Positions 34,837 through 42,960 of a stretch of 64,000 nt of DNA are shown piece after piece. A model generated the notes under the pieces. That model worked only from the letters and a program-made list of their open reading frames with translations. It did no database searches and was not told the origin of the DNA. The stretch is taken from the NCBI RefSeq assembly GCF_003031265.1, contig NZ_CP019966.1, forward strand, positions 3,472,001 to 3,536,000. The letters run 5' to 3'. Numbering within the stretch: position 1 is the stretch's first letter; the number at the start of each line of letters is the position of its first letter. The translations under genes were made by a program, and so were the position numbers. Source of the stretch: Rhodopseudomonas palustris (GTDB lineage: Bacteria > Pseudomonadota > Alphaproteobacteria > Rhizobiales > Xanthobacteraceae).

Positions 34837-36663
34837 ATGAGCGCGACCGTTAAGGCGTTGGAGGTTGTTGACGAGCCCTTTCTCGTTGCAAGCCTGATTG
34901 AGCGTTGCCCGAAGACGGCAATGATCCGCGAATTGATGATGAATGCGCTGGAAGCAGCGCGATACGCGCCGGAAGGGCGCAGGCTGGTGGAAATCAGCGC
35001 CACGCCCGTGAATGGGACGCCGAAGCTGACGATTTGGAATACTGGCCCCGGCTTGGATGCCGTCGAGCTTCAACGAATTTGCAACATCGCGTCGTCGCTC
35101 CGCAAGGAAAAGAGCCTGCACGGAAATTTCGGCATGGGCGCCAAGGTCGCGTCTCTGCCGTCAAATCAGCGCGGCATGCGCTATCGCTCCTGCAGGAACG
35201 GTGCAGTCCATGAAGTGATCCTGTGCAAGCTTGATGGCGTGTACGGTATCTTGCGGCGACACGATCCTGAGACCGGCGAGTATGTTGAAGTGGCTGACGT
35301 CACCGACATCGCGATGACAGAAGGTCGCGCATTGTCAGAGGATTGGACGGAAGTGCTGTTGCACGGCAACGAGGAAGATCAGGATACGGCGAAAGACCCA
35401 TACAACGGCGATCCCGAACAGGACGCACAATGGCTTGCGACGTACCTCTATCATCGTTTTTATCGCTTGCCCGATGGTGTCAGGGTCACGCTGCTGAAGG
35501 GCACACATAAACTCGACGGCAATCGCGCCTTCTTACCGATCTCCGGCCGCTTGAATTTTTTCGAGCGCCACGAAACTGTAACCTGCGCAAACGGCATCAA
35601 AATCCACTACCTGTATGACGCTCCCTATGCCGGCACTGGCCACAACAACTCGATTAGTGGCGCTGTCGCGTCAGCCGTCAGCACATGCGCCGTTATCTAT
35701 AAAGATGAGATGTACGACCTTCGCAAAGGCAAGAATTGGACTTTTGACGCGCCGATCTTCGGTATTCCGTTCGGCCCCCGTCATATCTCTGTTCACATCG
35801 AACTGCCCGACGGTTATCCGATCGTCCCGGACGGCTATCGCCAATTTCTCCGCTATGCGCAGGGAGAGCAGCCGAATGTTCTCGCAACGGACTTCGCGGA
35901 GATCGTGCGCGACAATCGCCCCGAATGGCTCATTGAACTCATCAGATCGCTTGCGCCCGATAGCGCGAGCAGCGATGACATTCGTAACGAGCTTCAAAAT
36001 CTCCTGAACAACCTTCGCGTTCGCCGCCTCTCGCCGCGGATCACTCTGAATGGCTCGACCAACGTCGCCAATGGCAGTGGCTCGGCAGTCGAGCCAGATC
36101 CAGTGGGTTCGCAAAAGGACGGCGGCAACGCCAGCCGTCAGAAGCCGACCGATCTTTCCGTGTTGCCAAACGGGGCAAAGCGAGCCGATCTCTTTAAGAA
36201 TGTCGAGCGCGCCCCTGAAATCATCTTGCTCCACGACGAGCAGGAAATTGAAGACAACGGTATCAAGGGCCGCGCGGCCCGCTTTGTCATGGAGCCTAAT
36301 CAACTCTTTATCAACATGAACTACCCGTCAATTACGGAAATCAAGTCCATCCTTGAAGCGGAATATGCTGACGCGCCTGATCCCGAAGTGATGCGGACAC
36401 TCGTCAAGCAGCATGCGGAGCGCACGATGATCTTGCGCGTCGGCCGAACCGTTGTTTATGCGCTGGCAAAGCAGCTCAGCAAGGAATGGGATCAAAAGGC
36501 GCTTGAAGTAGCGTCGTCACCGGAAAGCTTGAGCATGGCAGCGGACGACTTCGCCGACGCGCTTCAAAATGTGAGGCGGGATATTGGACGGAAGCTGCGC
36601 ACTAGCAAAAACACGGATGCGGGATCTGTTGCTGATCAAGGCGTTCCGGCGGCTGTGAACTGA
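34837..36663 (+). CDS. GHKL-type ATPase (MutL/Hsp90/histidine-kinase-like), MORC-like
   Basis: 608 residues, cytosolic; ATG with GAGGAG eight bases upstream. Bergerat-fold ATP motifs are at the N-terminus: RELMMNALEA (E32, N36, Mg2+-binding Asn), IWNTGPGLD at 66-74 (N where DxGxG normally begins) and HGNFGMGAKVA (G96-G101). A long middle region follows (FLPISGRLNFFERHETV, YDAPYAGTG, ELPDGYPIVPDGYRQFLR), then a linker with Ser/Asn/Gly (about 405-440), then a helical C-terminal ~170 residues. No histidine kinase, DNA mismatch endonuclease or Hsp90 middle domain is evident. In bacteria such solitary GHKL proteins occur in defence islands. Low GC like its partner at 33285. Function as a pair is inferred. 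Confidence 0.75.
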   Translation: MSATVKALEVVDEPFLVASLIERCPKTAMIRELMMNALEAARYAPEGRRLVEISATPVNGTPKLTIWNTGPGLDAVELQRICNIASSLRKEKSLHGNFGMGAKVASLPSNQRGMRYRSCRNGAVHEVILCKLDGVYGILRRHDPETGEYVEVADVTDIAMTEGRALSEDWTEVLLHGNEEDQDTAKDPYNGDPEQDAQWLATYLYHRFYRLPDGVRVTLLKGTHKLDGNRAFLPISGRLNFFERHETVTCANGIKIHYLYDAPYAGTGHNNSISGAVASAVSTCAVIYKDEMYDLRKGKNWTFDAPIFGIPFGPRHISVHIELPDGYPIVPDGYRQFLRYAQGEQPNVLATDFAEIVRDNRPEWLIELIRSLAPDSASSDDIRNELQNLLNNLRVRRLSPRITLNGSTNVANGSGSAVEPDPVGSQKDGGNASRQKPTDLSVLPNGAKRADLFKNVERAPEIILLHDEQEIEDNGIKGRAARFVMEPNQLFINMNYPSITEIKSILEAEYADAPDPEVMRTLVKQHAERTMILRVGRTVVYALAKQLSKEWDQKALEVASSPESLSMAADDFADALQNVRRDIGRKLRTSKNTDAGSVADQGVPAAVN

Positions 36664-37512
36664 AGAGAAAGAATACCCACACTCCTCTTGCTTCTTTGAG
36701 CGTCGATAGCCCCTTCATGCTGGCGCGTTCGCGTTTGCCGCTGACGGCAGGGCATCTTTGTGGGGGTGTAGGTGCCTGTATCCCACCCAATTTTAGCGCA
36801 CGAGGGCCGTCTAGGCGCCGCTGCATCACCATTACCAAAATCAGCTTCTGCACCGGATCAACAGTCAAAAGTGTGCCCCAGCTTCCTTGCCGTTGGATCC
36901 GGATCAGTACAACAGCGAAGCCGAGCCCCCCAGGGGGCGACGGCGCATGACATGCAGCGGCACCTCTCCAAAAACTGCATATGTGGGGACAGAGCTTGGC
37001 GTCATAACCGAAATTATGATCACAAACTACATTTTAATTTCAATAACATATGAGTTCGCAGTTTTGTTCTGATTAGCGCGCCACCGACACCCTCCCGCCC
37101 CCGCTCCATGCGGCGGCCGCCTCCGCCGTCCCATCTATGAATTTCGATGAAACGCGACCGCCGGGATCGGTCGGGTCGCCGCAAGTTGCCGTTCGGCACA
37201 TGCGATAAATTCGCGCAGGGACATCCCTGGCGCCTTCCCGCGACACGACCTTGGTATGAGCGAATACCGACGGGATCAGCCCGGTCGCGCCTCTCCCCCC
37301 AAGTAACGTTATGCCCTTCATCCACAAGGCGTACGCGATGTTCGCGGAGCGAGCAGGAAACGGTGGCGCTCAACTCATCGCCGCATCGTGCGTCGCCGCA
37401 CGGCATCACGATTCAGATCGAGGTTGGTAGTTCTACTGGAACCTATTTTCACCATTTGATAATCGCCCCGCGATCAGTTTGCGGACACAACCACGAATTA
37501 GGTAGTGTCACG
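36664..37512 (+). other. Gene-poor right flank of the insert and promoter region of the chemoreceptor gene
   Basis: About 850 bases with no credible gene on either strand; open frames such as 36696-36950 and 37020-37409 have random composition. An AT-rich stretch at about 37015-37075 (ATTATGATCACAAACTACA...) may mark the end of the insert. I did not find a repeat of the tRNA-Arg 3' end here. The promoter of the chemoreceptor gene must lie near the end. Confidence 0.5.
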
Positions 37513-39531
37513 ATGAAGTTCGATCGCATTGGTAACAAGCTCGGTGCTGCAGGCCTTCTCGGCGTCATCCTCGCCGGCGGCATGCTCGCCAATCAGTTCG
37601 TCGCCGAGCGCAAGATCGAGGCTGCCAATGCGCTTGCCGACGGGCAGCAGTACATCAACGAGCACACCCTCGAGGCCAATATCGCGCTGCGCCGCATGCA
37701 GCTCGCCGTCCGCGATATCCGGCTGGCGAAGGCTCCGGGCGATCTCGACAAGCCGATCGCGTCGCTCACGGACATGACGGCACGGATGGCGAAGGAAATC
37801 GACAACGCCGCCCAGCGCACGGTGAAGCAGGAGAACAAGGACCGCCTGCTCCAGATCGCCGCGCTCAACAAGGACTACGAGAAGCAGGGAACGGAGCTGG
37901 TCAAAACGATCAGGCAGATCTTCGACATTACGGGCAAGCGCAACGCGCTGGGCGGCGAATGGCGTACCGCGCTCGATGCGATCCGGACCGCGCCCGCGAC
38001 CGCCGCCAATCGCCTCGAAGCCGAACGGATCCTGTACGAAGCGGATTCGCACTTCAACGCCATCCGCGCAGCGACCTGGCGCTTCAGCGTCACCGGCGAG
38101 GACGGCCAAAAGAAGGCGATCGATACGCGGGGCAACGAGCTGAACGATACGCTGGGCCGGCTGCGCAGCGTCGTCACCGACAAATCGCTGAGCGACGAGA
38201 TCGATCAGCTCGCCGACGCGGGCAAATCGTTCAACGAACTGACAGCGAGCGCTCTGAAATTGGAATCCGGCAAGCTCGAGATCGCGGCCGCAGCGCTCGG
38301 GATCGCCAACCGGTCGGCTGAACTGATGCGGGCGGCGGTGGACGAATCCAGCAAGAATTATCGCACCGCCAAGGAAGAGGCCGATGCGGTGCTGGTGCAG
38401 GCGAACCGGGTCAGCTTCGCGGTCGCGATCATCGTGATGCTGGCGCTGATCGGGTCGGTGATCTTCACCTTCGTCGGCGTCGCCCGCCCGCTGACCCGTC
38501 TGAACGGCGCGCTCGGCCGCATTGCAGACGGCCAGCTCAACACCGAGATTCCCGGCGCGACACGCGGCGACGAAGTCGGCGACATCGCCAAGACCGTGGT
38601 GGTGATCAGCAAGAATGCCGAACAGAAGGCGCGCGAGGAAGCCGAAGCCCAGGCCCGACAAGAGCAGATCGCGGCGCAGCGGCGCAAGCAGGAGATGATC
38701 CAACTCGCGGACGGCTTCGAAGCCGCGGTCGGCGAAATCGTCGATACCGTGTCGTCGGCCTCGACCGAACTCGAAGCGTCCGCAACGACGCTGACGAGCA
38801 CGGCCGAGCGCGCCCAGGAGCTCACCACGATGGTGGCCGCAGCCTCGGAAGAAGCCTCGACCAACGTCCAGTCGGTGGCCTCCGCCACCGAGGAGCTGTC
38901 GTCGTCGGTCAACGAGATCAGCCGCCAGGTGCAAGACTCGGCCCGGATCGCCAACGACGCCGTCAGCCAGGCGCGCCTGACCAACGACCGCGTCAGCGAA
39001 CTGTCGAAGGCTGCCGCACGGATCGGCGACGTGGTCGAACTGATCAACACCATTGCCGGCCAGACCAACCTGCTCGCGCTCAATGCCACGATTGAAGCGG
39101 CGCGTGCCGGCGAGGCCGGACGCGGCTTCGCCGTGGTGGCGTCGGAAGTCAAAGCCCTGGCCGAGCAGACCGCCAAGGCCACCGGTGATATCAGTCAGCA
39201 GATCTCCAGCATCCAGGGCGCCACCAACGAGTCGGTGAACGCGATCAGGGACATCAGCGCGACCATCGAGAAGCTGTCTGAAATCTCCTCCACCATCGCC
39301 TCGGCAGTGGAAGAGCAAGGCGCAGCCACCCTGGAGATCTCCCGCAACGTCCAGCAGGCGGCGCAAGGGACGCACCAGGTGTCATCGAACATCACCGACG
39401 TGCAGCGCGGGGCGAGCGAGACCGGCTCGGCCTCGTCGCAGGTGCTGACCGCGGCCCAGTCGCTGTCCGCCGACAGCAACCGGCTCAAGACCGAAGTCTC
39501 CAAGTTCCTCAACACCGTCCGGGCGGCCTGA
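37513..39531 (+). CDS. Methyl-accepting chemotaxis protein
   Basis: 672 residues from ATG 37513. Membrane segment about 10-28, a ~270-residue helical periplasmic sensor ([24 protein letters not shown]..., resembling bimodular or four-helix chemoreceptor sensors), second membrane segment about 299-322 ([19 protein letters not shown]), HAMP ([18 protein letters not shown]), then the signalling domain with its hairpin tip [37 protein letters not shown]. It recruits CheA/CheW. Ligand unknown. Starts immediately after the insert; an earlier frame start at 37147 is not credible because it would add 120 Arg-rich residues. Confidence 0.95.
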   Translation: MKFDRIGNKLGAAGLLGVILAGGMLANQFVAERKIEAANALADGQQYINEHTLEANIALRRMQLAVRDIRLAKAPGDLDKPIASLTDMTARMAKEIDNAAQRTVKQENKDRLLQIAALNKDYEKQGTELVKTIRQIFDITGKRNALGGEWRTALDAIRTAPATAANRLEAERILYEADSHFNAIRAATWRFSVTGEDGQKKAIDTRGNELNDTLGRLRSVVTDKSLSDEIDQLADAGKSFNELTASALKLESGKLEIAAAALGIANRSAELMRAAVDESSKNYRTAKEEADAVLVQANRVSFAVAIIVMLALIGSVIFTFVGVARPLTRLNGALGRIADGQLNTEIPGATRGDEVGDIAKTVVVISKNAEQKAREEAEAQARQEQIAAQRRKQEMIQLADGFEAAVGEIVDTVSSASTELEASATTLTSTAERAQELTTMVAAASEEASTNVQSVASATEELSSSVNEISRQVQDSARIANDAVSQARLTNDRVSELSKAAARIGDVVELINTIAGQTNLLALNATIEAARAGEAGRGFAVVASEVKALAEQTAKATGDISQQISSIQGATNESVNAIRDISATIEKLSEISSTIASAVEEQGAATLEISRNVQQAAQGTHQVSSNITDVQRGASETGSASSQVLTAAQSLSADSNRLKTEVSKFLNTVRAA

Positions 39532-39696
39532 TCACCGCCCCCTGCCCTCGGCGCCCCGAGCCGAGGGCTCCATCCGCGAGGAGGCTCGCCGGCTCGCCGG
39601 CGGGCACCGGATATCCTGTCACGTTGACGCCCGTTCACCCGCTTTGGCATAACGGGACGGTGCGTCCGATCAGTTGTGGGCGCAGCGGGGAACGTG

Positions 39697-40047
39697 ATGA
39701 AAAACGGGCTGTATTCGCTCCACGTTGATCTGCTCGACGGCCGCTCCGGCAAGGGCAGCGGCGTGGCGCTGTTTCGCGACGGCAAGATCCTCGGCGGCGA
39801 CGCTTATCTGTACTACGTCGGCAGCTACGTGGTCTCGGGCGACAGCTTCAAGGGCGAGGTCACCGTCACCCAGCACACCCCGAGCCCCGACGCCAATCCG
39901 CTGTTCGGCGGCCAGAAGGAGCCGGTCGGGGTCGGCGTCACCGGCACGTCGGACGGAAAATCCGCGGTGATGACCGGCACCGCGCTGGTCGGAAAATCCA
40001 GCCAGCTGTTTCGCGCCACGCTGCGCTGGCTCGCGCCCGCCGACTGA
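39697..40047 (+). CDS. GrlR-family regulatory protein
   Basis: 116 residues from ATG 39697 (MKNGLYSLHVDLLDGRSGKG); a GTG at 39676 is possible. The GVALFRDGKILGGDAYLYYVGSYVVSGDSFKGEVTVTQHT pattern matches the GrlR-like eight-stranded barrel that in pathogenic E. coli binds GrlA and represses type III secretion genes. In rhizobia and related soil bacteria single members occur without secretion systems, so the partner is unknown. No signal peptide. It is converging on the histidine kinase gene at 40080. Confidence 0.82.
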   Translation: MKNGLYSLHVDLLDGRSGKGSGVALFRDGKILGGDAYLYYVGSYVVSGDSFKGEVTVTQHTPSPDANPLFGGQKEPVGVGVTGTSDGKSAVMTGTALVGKSSQLFRATLRWLAPAD

Positions 40048-40079
40048 CGCGCCGCAGCGGCGGTCGTCCGCGCCCTTCC

Positions 40080-42782
40080 CTATGAGGCCGAAGCCGCCGA
40101 CAGCTCGGCGCGCTCCTGCGGCGCGGTCCGCGGCAGCGTCATCAGGATGCGGGTGCCGTTCCCCGGCTCGGAGTCGAGTTCGAGCCGGCCGCCGAGCCGG
40201 TTGGTGATGATGTTGTAGACGATATGCAGACCGAGGCCGGTGCCGCCCTGGTCGCGCCGCGTGGTGAAGAACGGATCGAACGCGCGGCGGCGGACGTCGA
40301 GGCTCATGCCGCAGCCGTCGTCGGAATACGCCACCACGACGTGATCGTTGCCCGCCGCCCGCACCTGGATCTCGACCGTGCCGGCACGGCCGTTCGGGAA
40401 CGCGTGCGCCACCGAATTCAGGAACAGGTTGGTCAGCACCTGGCCATAAGGGCCCGGATAGGAATTCATCATCAGCCCGGGCTGGCACTCGACGTTCAGC
40501 GTCAGATTGTGTTTGCGCAGGCCCGGCCGCAGGCTCATCACCACCTGCTCGGTGAGATCGCCGAGATCGAACAGGCGCTGGTCCGAGTAGTTGCGGTCGG
40601 CTGCGACCTGCTTGAACGACTGGATCAGCTCGGCGGCGCGGTTGAGATTGGCGACCAGCTGCGACGAGGCATCGCGCGTTGTCTCCAGAAACTCGTTGAG
40701 GCGCGACCGCTTCAGCTCGCCGCGCGCCACCTCGGTGGCGAACACCGCGGCCTTGCGCTCCAGCGCCGAGGCCACCGTCAGGCTGATGCCGACCGGATTG
40801 TTGACCTCGTGCGCGACGCCGGCGACCAGCCGGCCGAGCGCGGCGAGCTTTTCGGCTTCGATCAGCGACTGCTGGGTCTCGCGCAGGTTGCGCAGCGCCG
40901 CCTCGGCCGCGTCCTTGGCCTGGCGCATCTCGAGTTCGCCGCGCTTGCGTTCGCCGATATCGAGCGCCACCGTGACGATCCGCTCGATCTGACCGTCGGC
41001 ATCCTTCAACGGCATCTTGTTGACCAGCCACTGCCGCACCGCGCCGGTGGCGTCGCGATACTCCTCCTCATAGAAGCCGAGCCCCTCGCCGGTCTCCAGC
41101 ACGCGTTTGTCGTTGGCGTCGGTCTTGTGCGAGCCGAACCGCGACATCAGCTCCGCGGTGGTGTGGCCGATCGCGTCGCGCGGATGAATGCCGAACACGC
41201 CAGCCATATAGCGGTTCATCAGCACGTAGCGCAGCTCGGTATCCTTAACGTTGATCACCGCCGGAACGGTGTCGATGACCTGCTGCAGCAGCAGCCGGCT
41301 TTCGGCGACCGCCTGCTCGGCGCGCTTCTGATCGGTGATATCGCGTACCGCGCCTTCATAGCGGATGACGTTGCCGGCCTCGTCGCGGACCGCACCGGCG
41401 CTGTCCGACAGCCACAGCTCGTCGCCGTTGCGTTTGCGCGCCTGATACTCGAATTCGCGCACCATGCCGTCACGCTGCATCAGCTCGCGATATTGCTCGC
41501 GCTTGGCCGGATCGATGTAGATCGTGGTGGTGACGTCGGCAGTGGCGCGGATCAGTTCGGCCGGGCTGTCGTAGCCCATCATCCGCGCCAGCGCCGGATT
41601 GGCGTTGAGCAGCGCACCATCGGGCGTCGTCACATAAATGCCGTCGATCGAGCCTTCGAACAACTTGCGATAGCTCTCTTCGGCGAGCCGCTGCTCGGCG
41701 AGCGCCCGCACCGCGGCTTCGCGGGCGTTGTCGGCCTCGACCAGGGTACGGCGAAACACTTCGGCGGCACGGGCGATGTCGCCGATTTCGTTCTTCACGT
41801 CGGTCGCCGGAATCGCAGTGAATTGCTGTCCCGCCGCCAGCGAGCGGATCGCCCGGGTAATCGCCGTCAGCGGTCCGACGGTGCGGCGGACCACGAAGGC
41901 CGCCGCCATCCAGCCGAGCAACACGCCGGCGATGCCGAGCACGATGCTCTGCCACTTGTCTTCGGCCAGCGTGCGGGCGAGATCGCGCGACAGCACCCGC
42001 CCGCGACGCGCGGCGGCATCGCGCAGCAGTTCGGTCACCTTGCCGATCAACCGCCCCTCGGTACCGAGTACGTCGCGGTCGAGATCGGCGATCTCCTGCT
42101 CCACCGCCGCGGTCGCGGCGATCAGCTCGGCGTAGTCGCGCACCGACCGGGCCGCAGTCGCATCGCCGATCGGCAGCGCGCGCATCCGCCGCGCCGCGTC
42201 GCTGGCGCCCATCAGGTCGCGCGACAGCAGCGCGGCCCCGACCTTGATCTGAGCCGAATGCAGTTCGCCGGCGAGCTTGCGATCGGACAGGCCGGCGATC
42301 GTCGCCTCGAACGCCTCGCGCAGCGCCGGGATCTTCGCCACCAGCTCGCCACGGCGCTGCATCAACTCGGTGATGCGCTGCAGCCCGTCGCGATAATTGG
42401 TCAGCCGCTCGGTGACGCCGTCGAGCATCTCCTGCTGATCCGGCGCCAGCTCCAGGCGGGTCTTCTTCAGGAGTTCGGTGAGTGCAGATGCGGCGGTGAA
42501 CACTTTGCTGGCCGGCTGCGCCCCGGGCTCCGTCACCGCCTGGCGCGCGGCGAAGCGCAGATCGCTCATCCGCCGCTCGATCTCTTCGGCGAGATCGCCG
42601 ACGCTCTGCAGCCGCTGCAATTCGCCGAAGGTGCGGTCGATATGCCGGATTGCCACCACGCTGCCGATCGAGGTGGCCGCGATGATCGTCAGCAGCAACA
42701 GGAAGCTGCCGAACGTCATCTGTCCGATCGAGAGCGTGCGTGTCCTCACGCTCTGGATGAACGATGAAACAGCGTTTAGCAT
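40080..42782 (-). CDS. Hybrid-free sensor histidine kinase with HAMP and two PAS domains
   Basis: 900 residues from ATG 42782; a GTG at 42827 is possible. Membrane segment about 23-42, a long periplasmic helical sensor (~220 residues), second segment (~280-300), HAMP (RTVGPLTAITRAIRSLAAG), PAS1 (SYRKLFEGSIDGIYVTTPDGALLNANPAL), PAS2 (VIDTVPAVINVKDTELRYVLMN), then HisKA with LGRLVAGVAHEVNNPVG (phospho-His) and HATPase with NLFLNSVAHAF, DDGCGMS and GTGLGLHIV. No response regulator is next to it. Start of the PQQ dehydrogenase gene is not adjacent in a way that suggests an operon (the gap is 178 bases), but the two are on the same strand. Confidence 0.92.
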   Translation of the reverse strand: MLNAVSSFIQSVRTRTLSIGQMTFGSFLLLLTIIAATSIGSVVAIRHIDRTFGELQRLQSVGDLAEEIERRMSDLRFAARQAVTEPGAQPASKVFTAASALTELLKKTRLELAPDQQEMLDGVTERLTNYRDGLQRITELMQRRGELVAKIPALREAFEATIAGLSDRKLAGELHSAQIKVGAALLSRDLMGASDAARRMRALPIGDATAARSVRDYAELIAATAAVEQEIADLDRDVLGTEGRLIGKVTELLRDAAARRGRVLSRDLARTLAEDKWQSIVLGIAGVLLGWMAAAFVVRRTVGPLTAITRAIRSLAAGQQFTAIPATDVKNEIGDIARAAEVFRRTLVEADNAREAAVRALAEQRLAEESYRKLFEGSIDGIYVTTPDGALLNANPALARMMGYDSPAELIRATADVTTTIYIDPAKREQYRELMQRDGMVREFEYQARKRNGDELWLSDSAGAVRDEAGNVIRYEGAVRDITDQKRAEQAVAESRLLLQQVIDTVPAVINVKDTELRYVLMNRYMAGVFGIHPRDAIGHTTAELMSRFGSHKTDANDKRVLETGEGLGFYEEEYRDATGAVRQWLVNKMPLKDADGQIERIVTVALDIGERKRGELEMRQAKDAAEAALRNLRETQQSLIEAEKLAALGRLVAGVAHEVNNPVGISLTVASALERKAAVFATEVARGELKRSRLNEFLETTRDASSQLVANLNRAAELIQSFKQVAADRNYSDQRLFDLGDLTEQVVMSLRPGLRKHNLTLNVECQPGLMMNSYPGPYGQVLTNLFLNSVAHAFPNGRAGTVEIQVRAAGNDHVVVAYSDDGCGMSLDVRRRAFDPFFTTRRDQGGTGLGLHIVYNIITNRLGGRLELDSEPGNGTRILMTLPRTAPQERAELSAASAS

Positions 42783-42960
42783 GCTGACGAGACCGGCGCT
42801 CCCTGTGCGGGCGTCCTCCTCCCGCACTTGCGCCGCCGACAGTACAGCGTCGGTGCGCTGTCAACAATCGCCGAAGCAGCCCCGGGCTGCCGGGGTCTTC
42901 AGGTTGTGGTGGAAGCGATCGCCGCCCGGGATCAGCCGGGCGGCAGCAATGTGTCGACGG

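Noticed and set aside
36696..37409. Small open frames after the GHKL gene
   Set aside because: Short, Arg/Ser/Pro-rich, mutually overlapping, without start signals or domains.
40224..42767. Long plus-strand open frame opposite the histidine kinase (847 codons)
   Set aside because: Antisense shadow; no domain, and the minus-strand kinase has all motifs.
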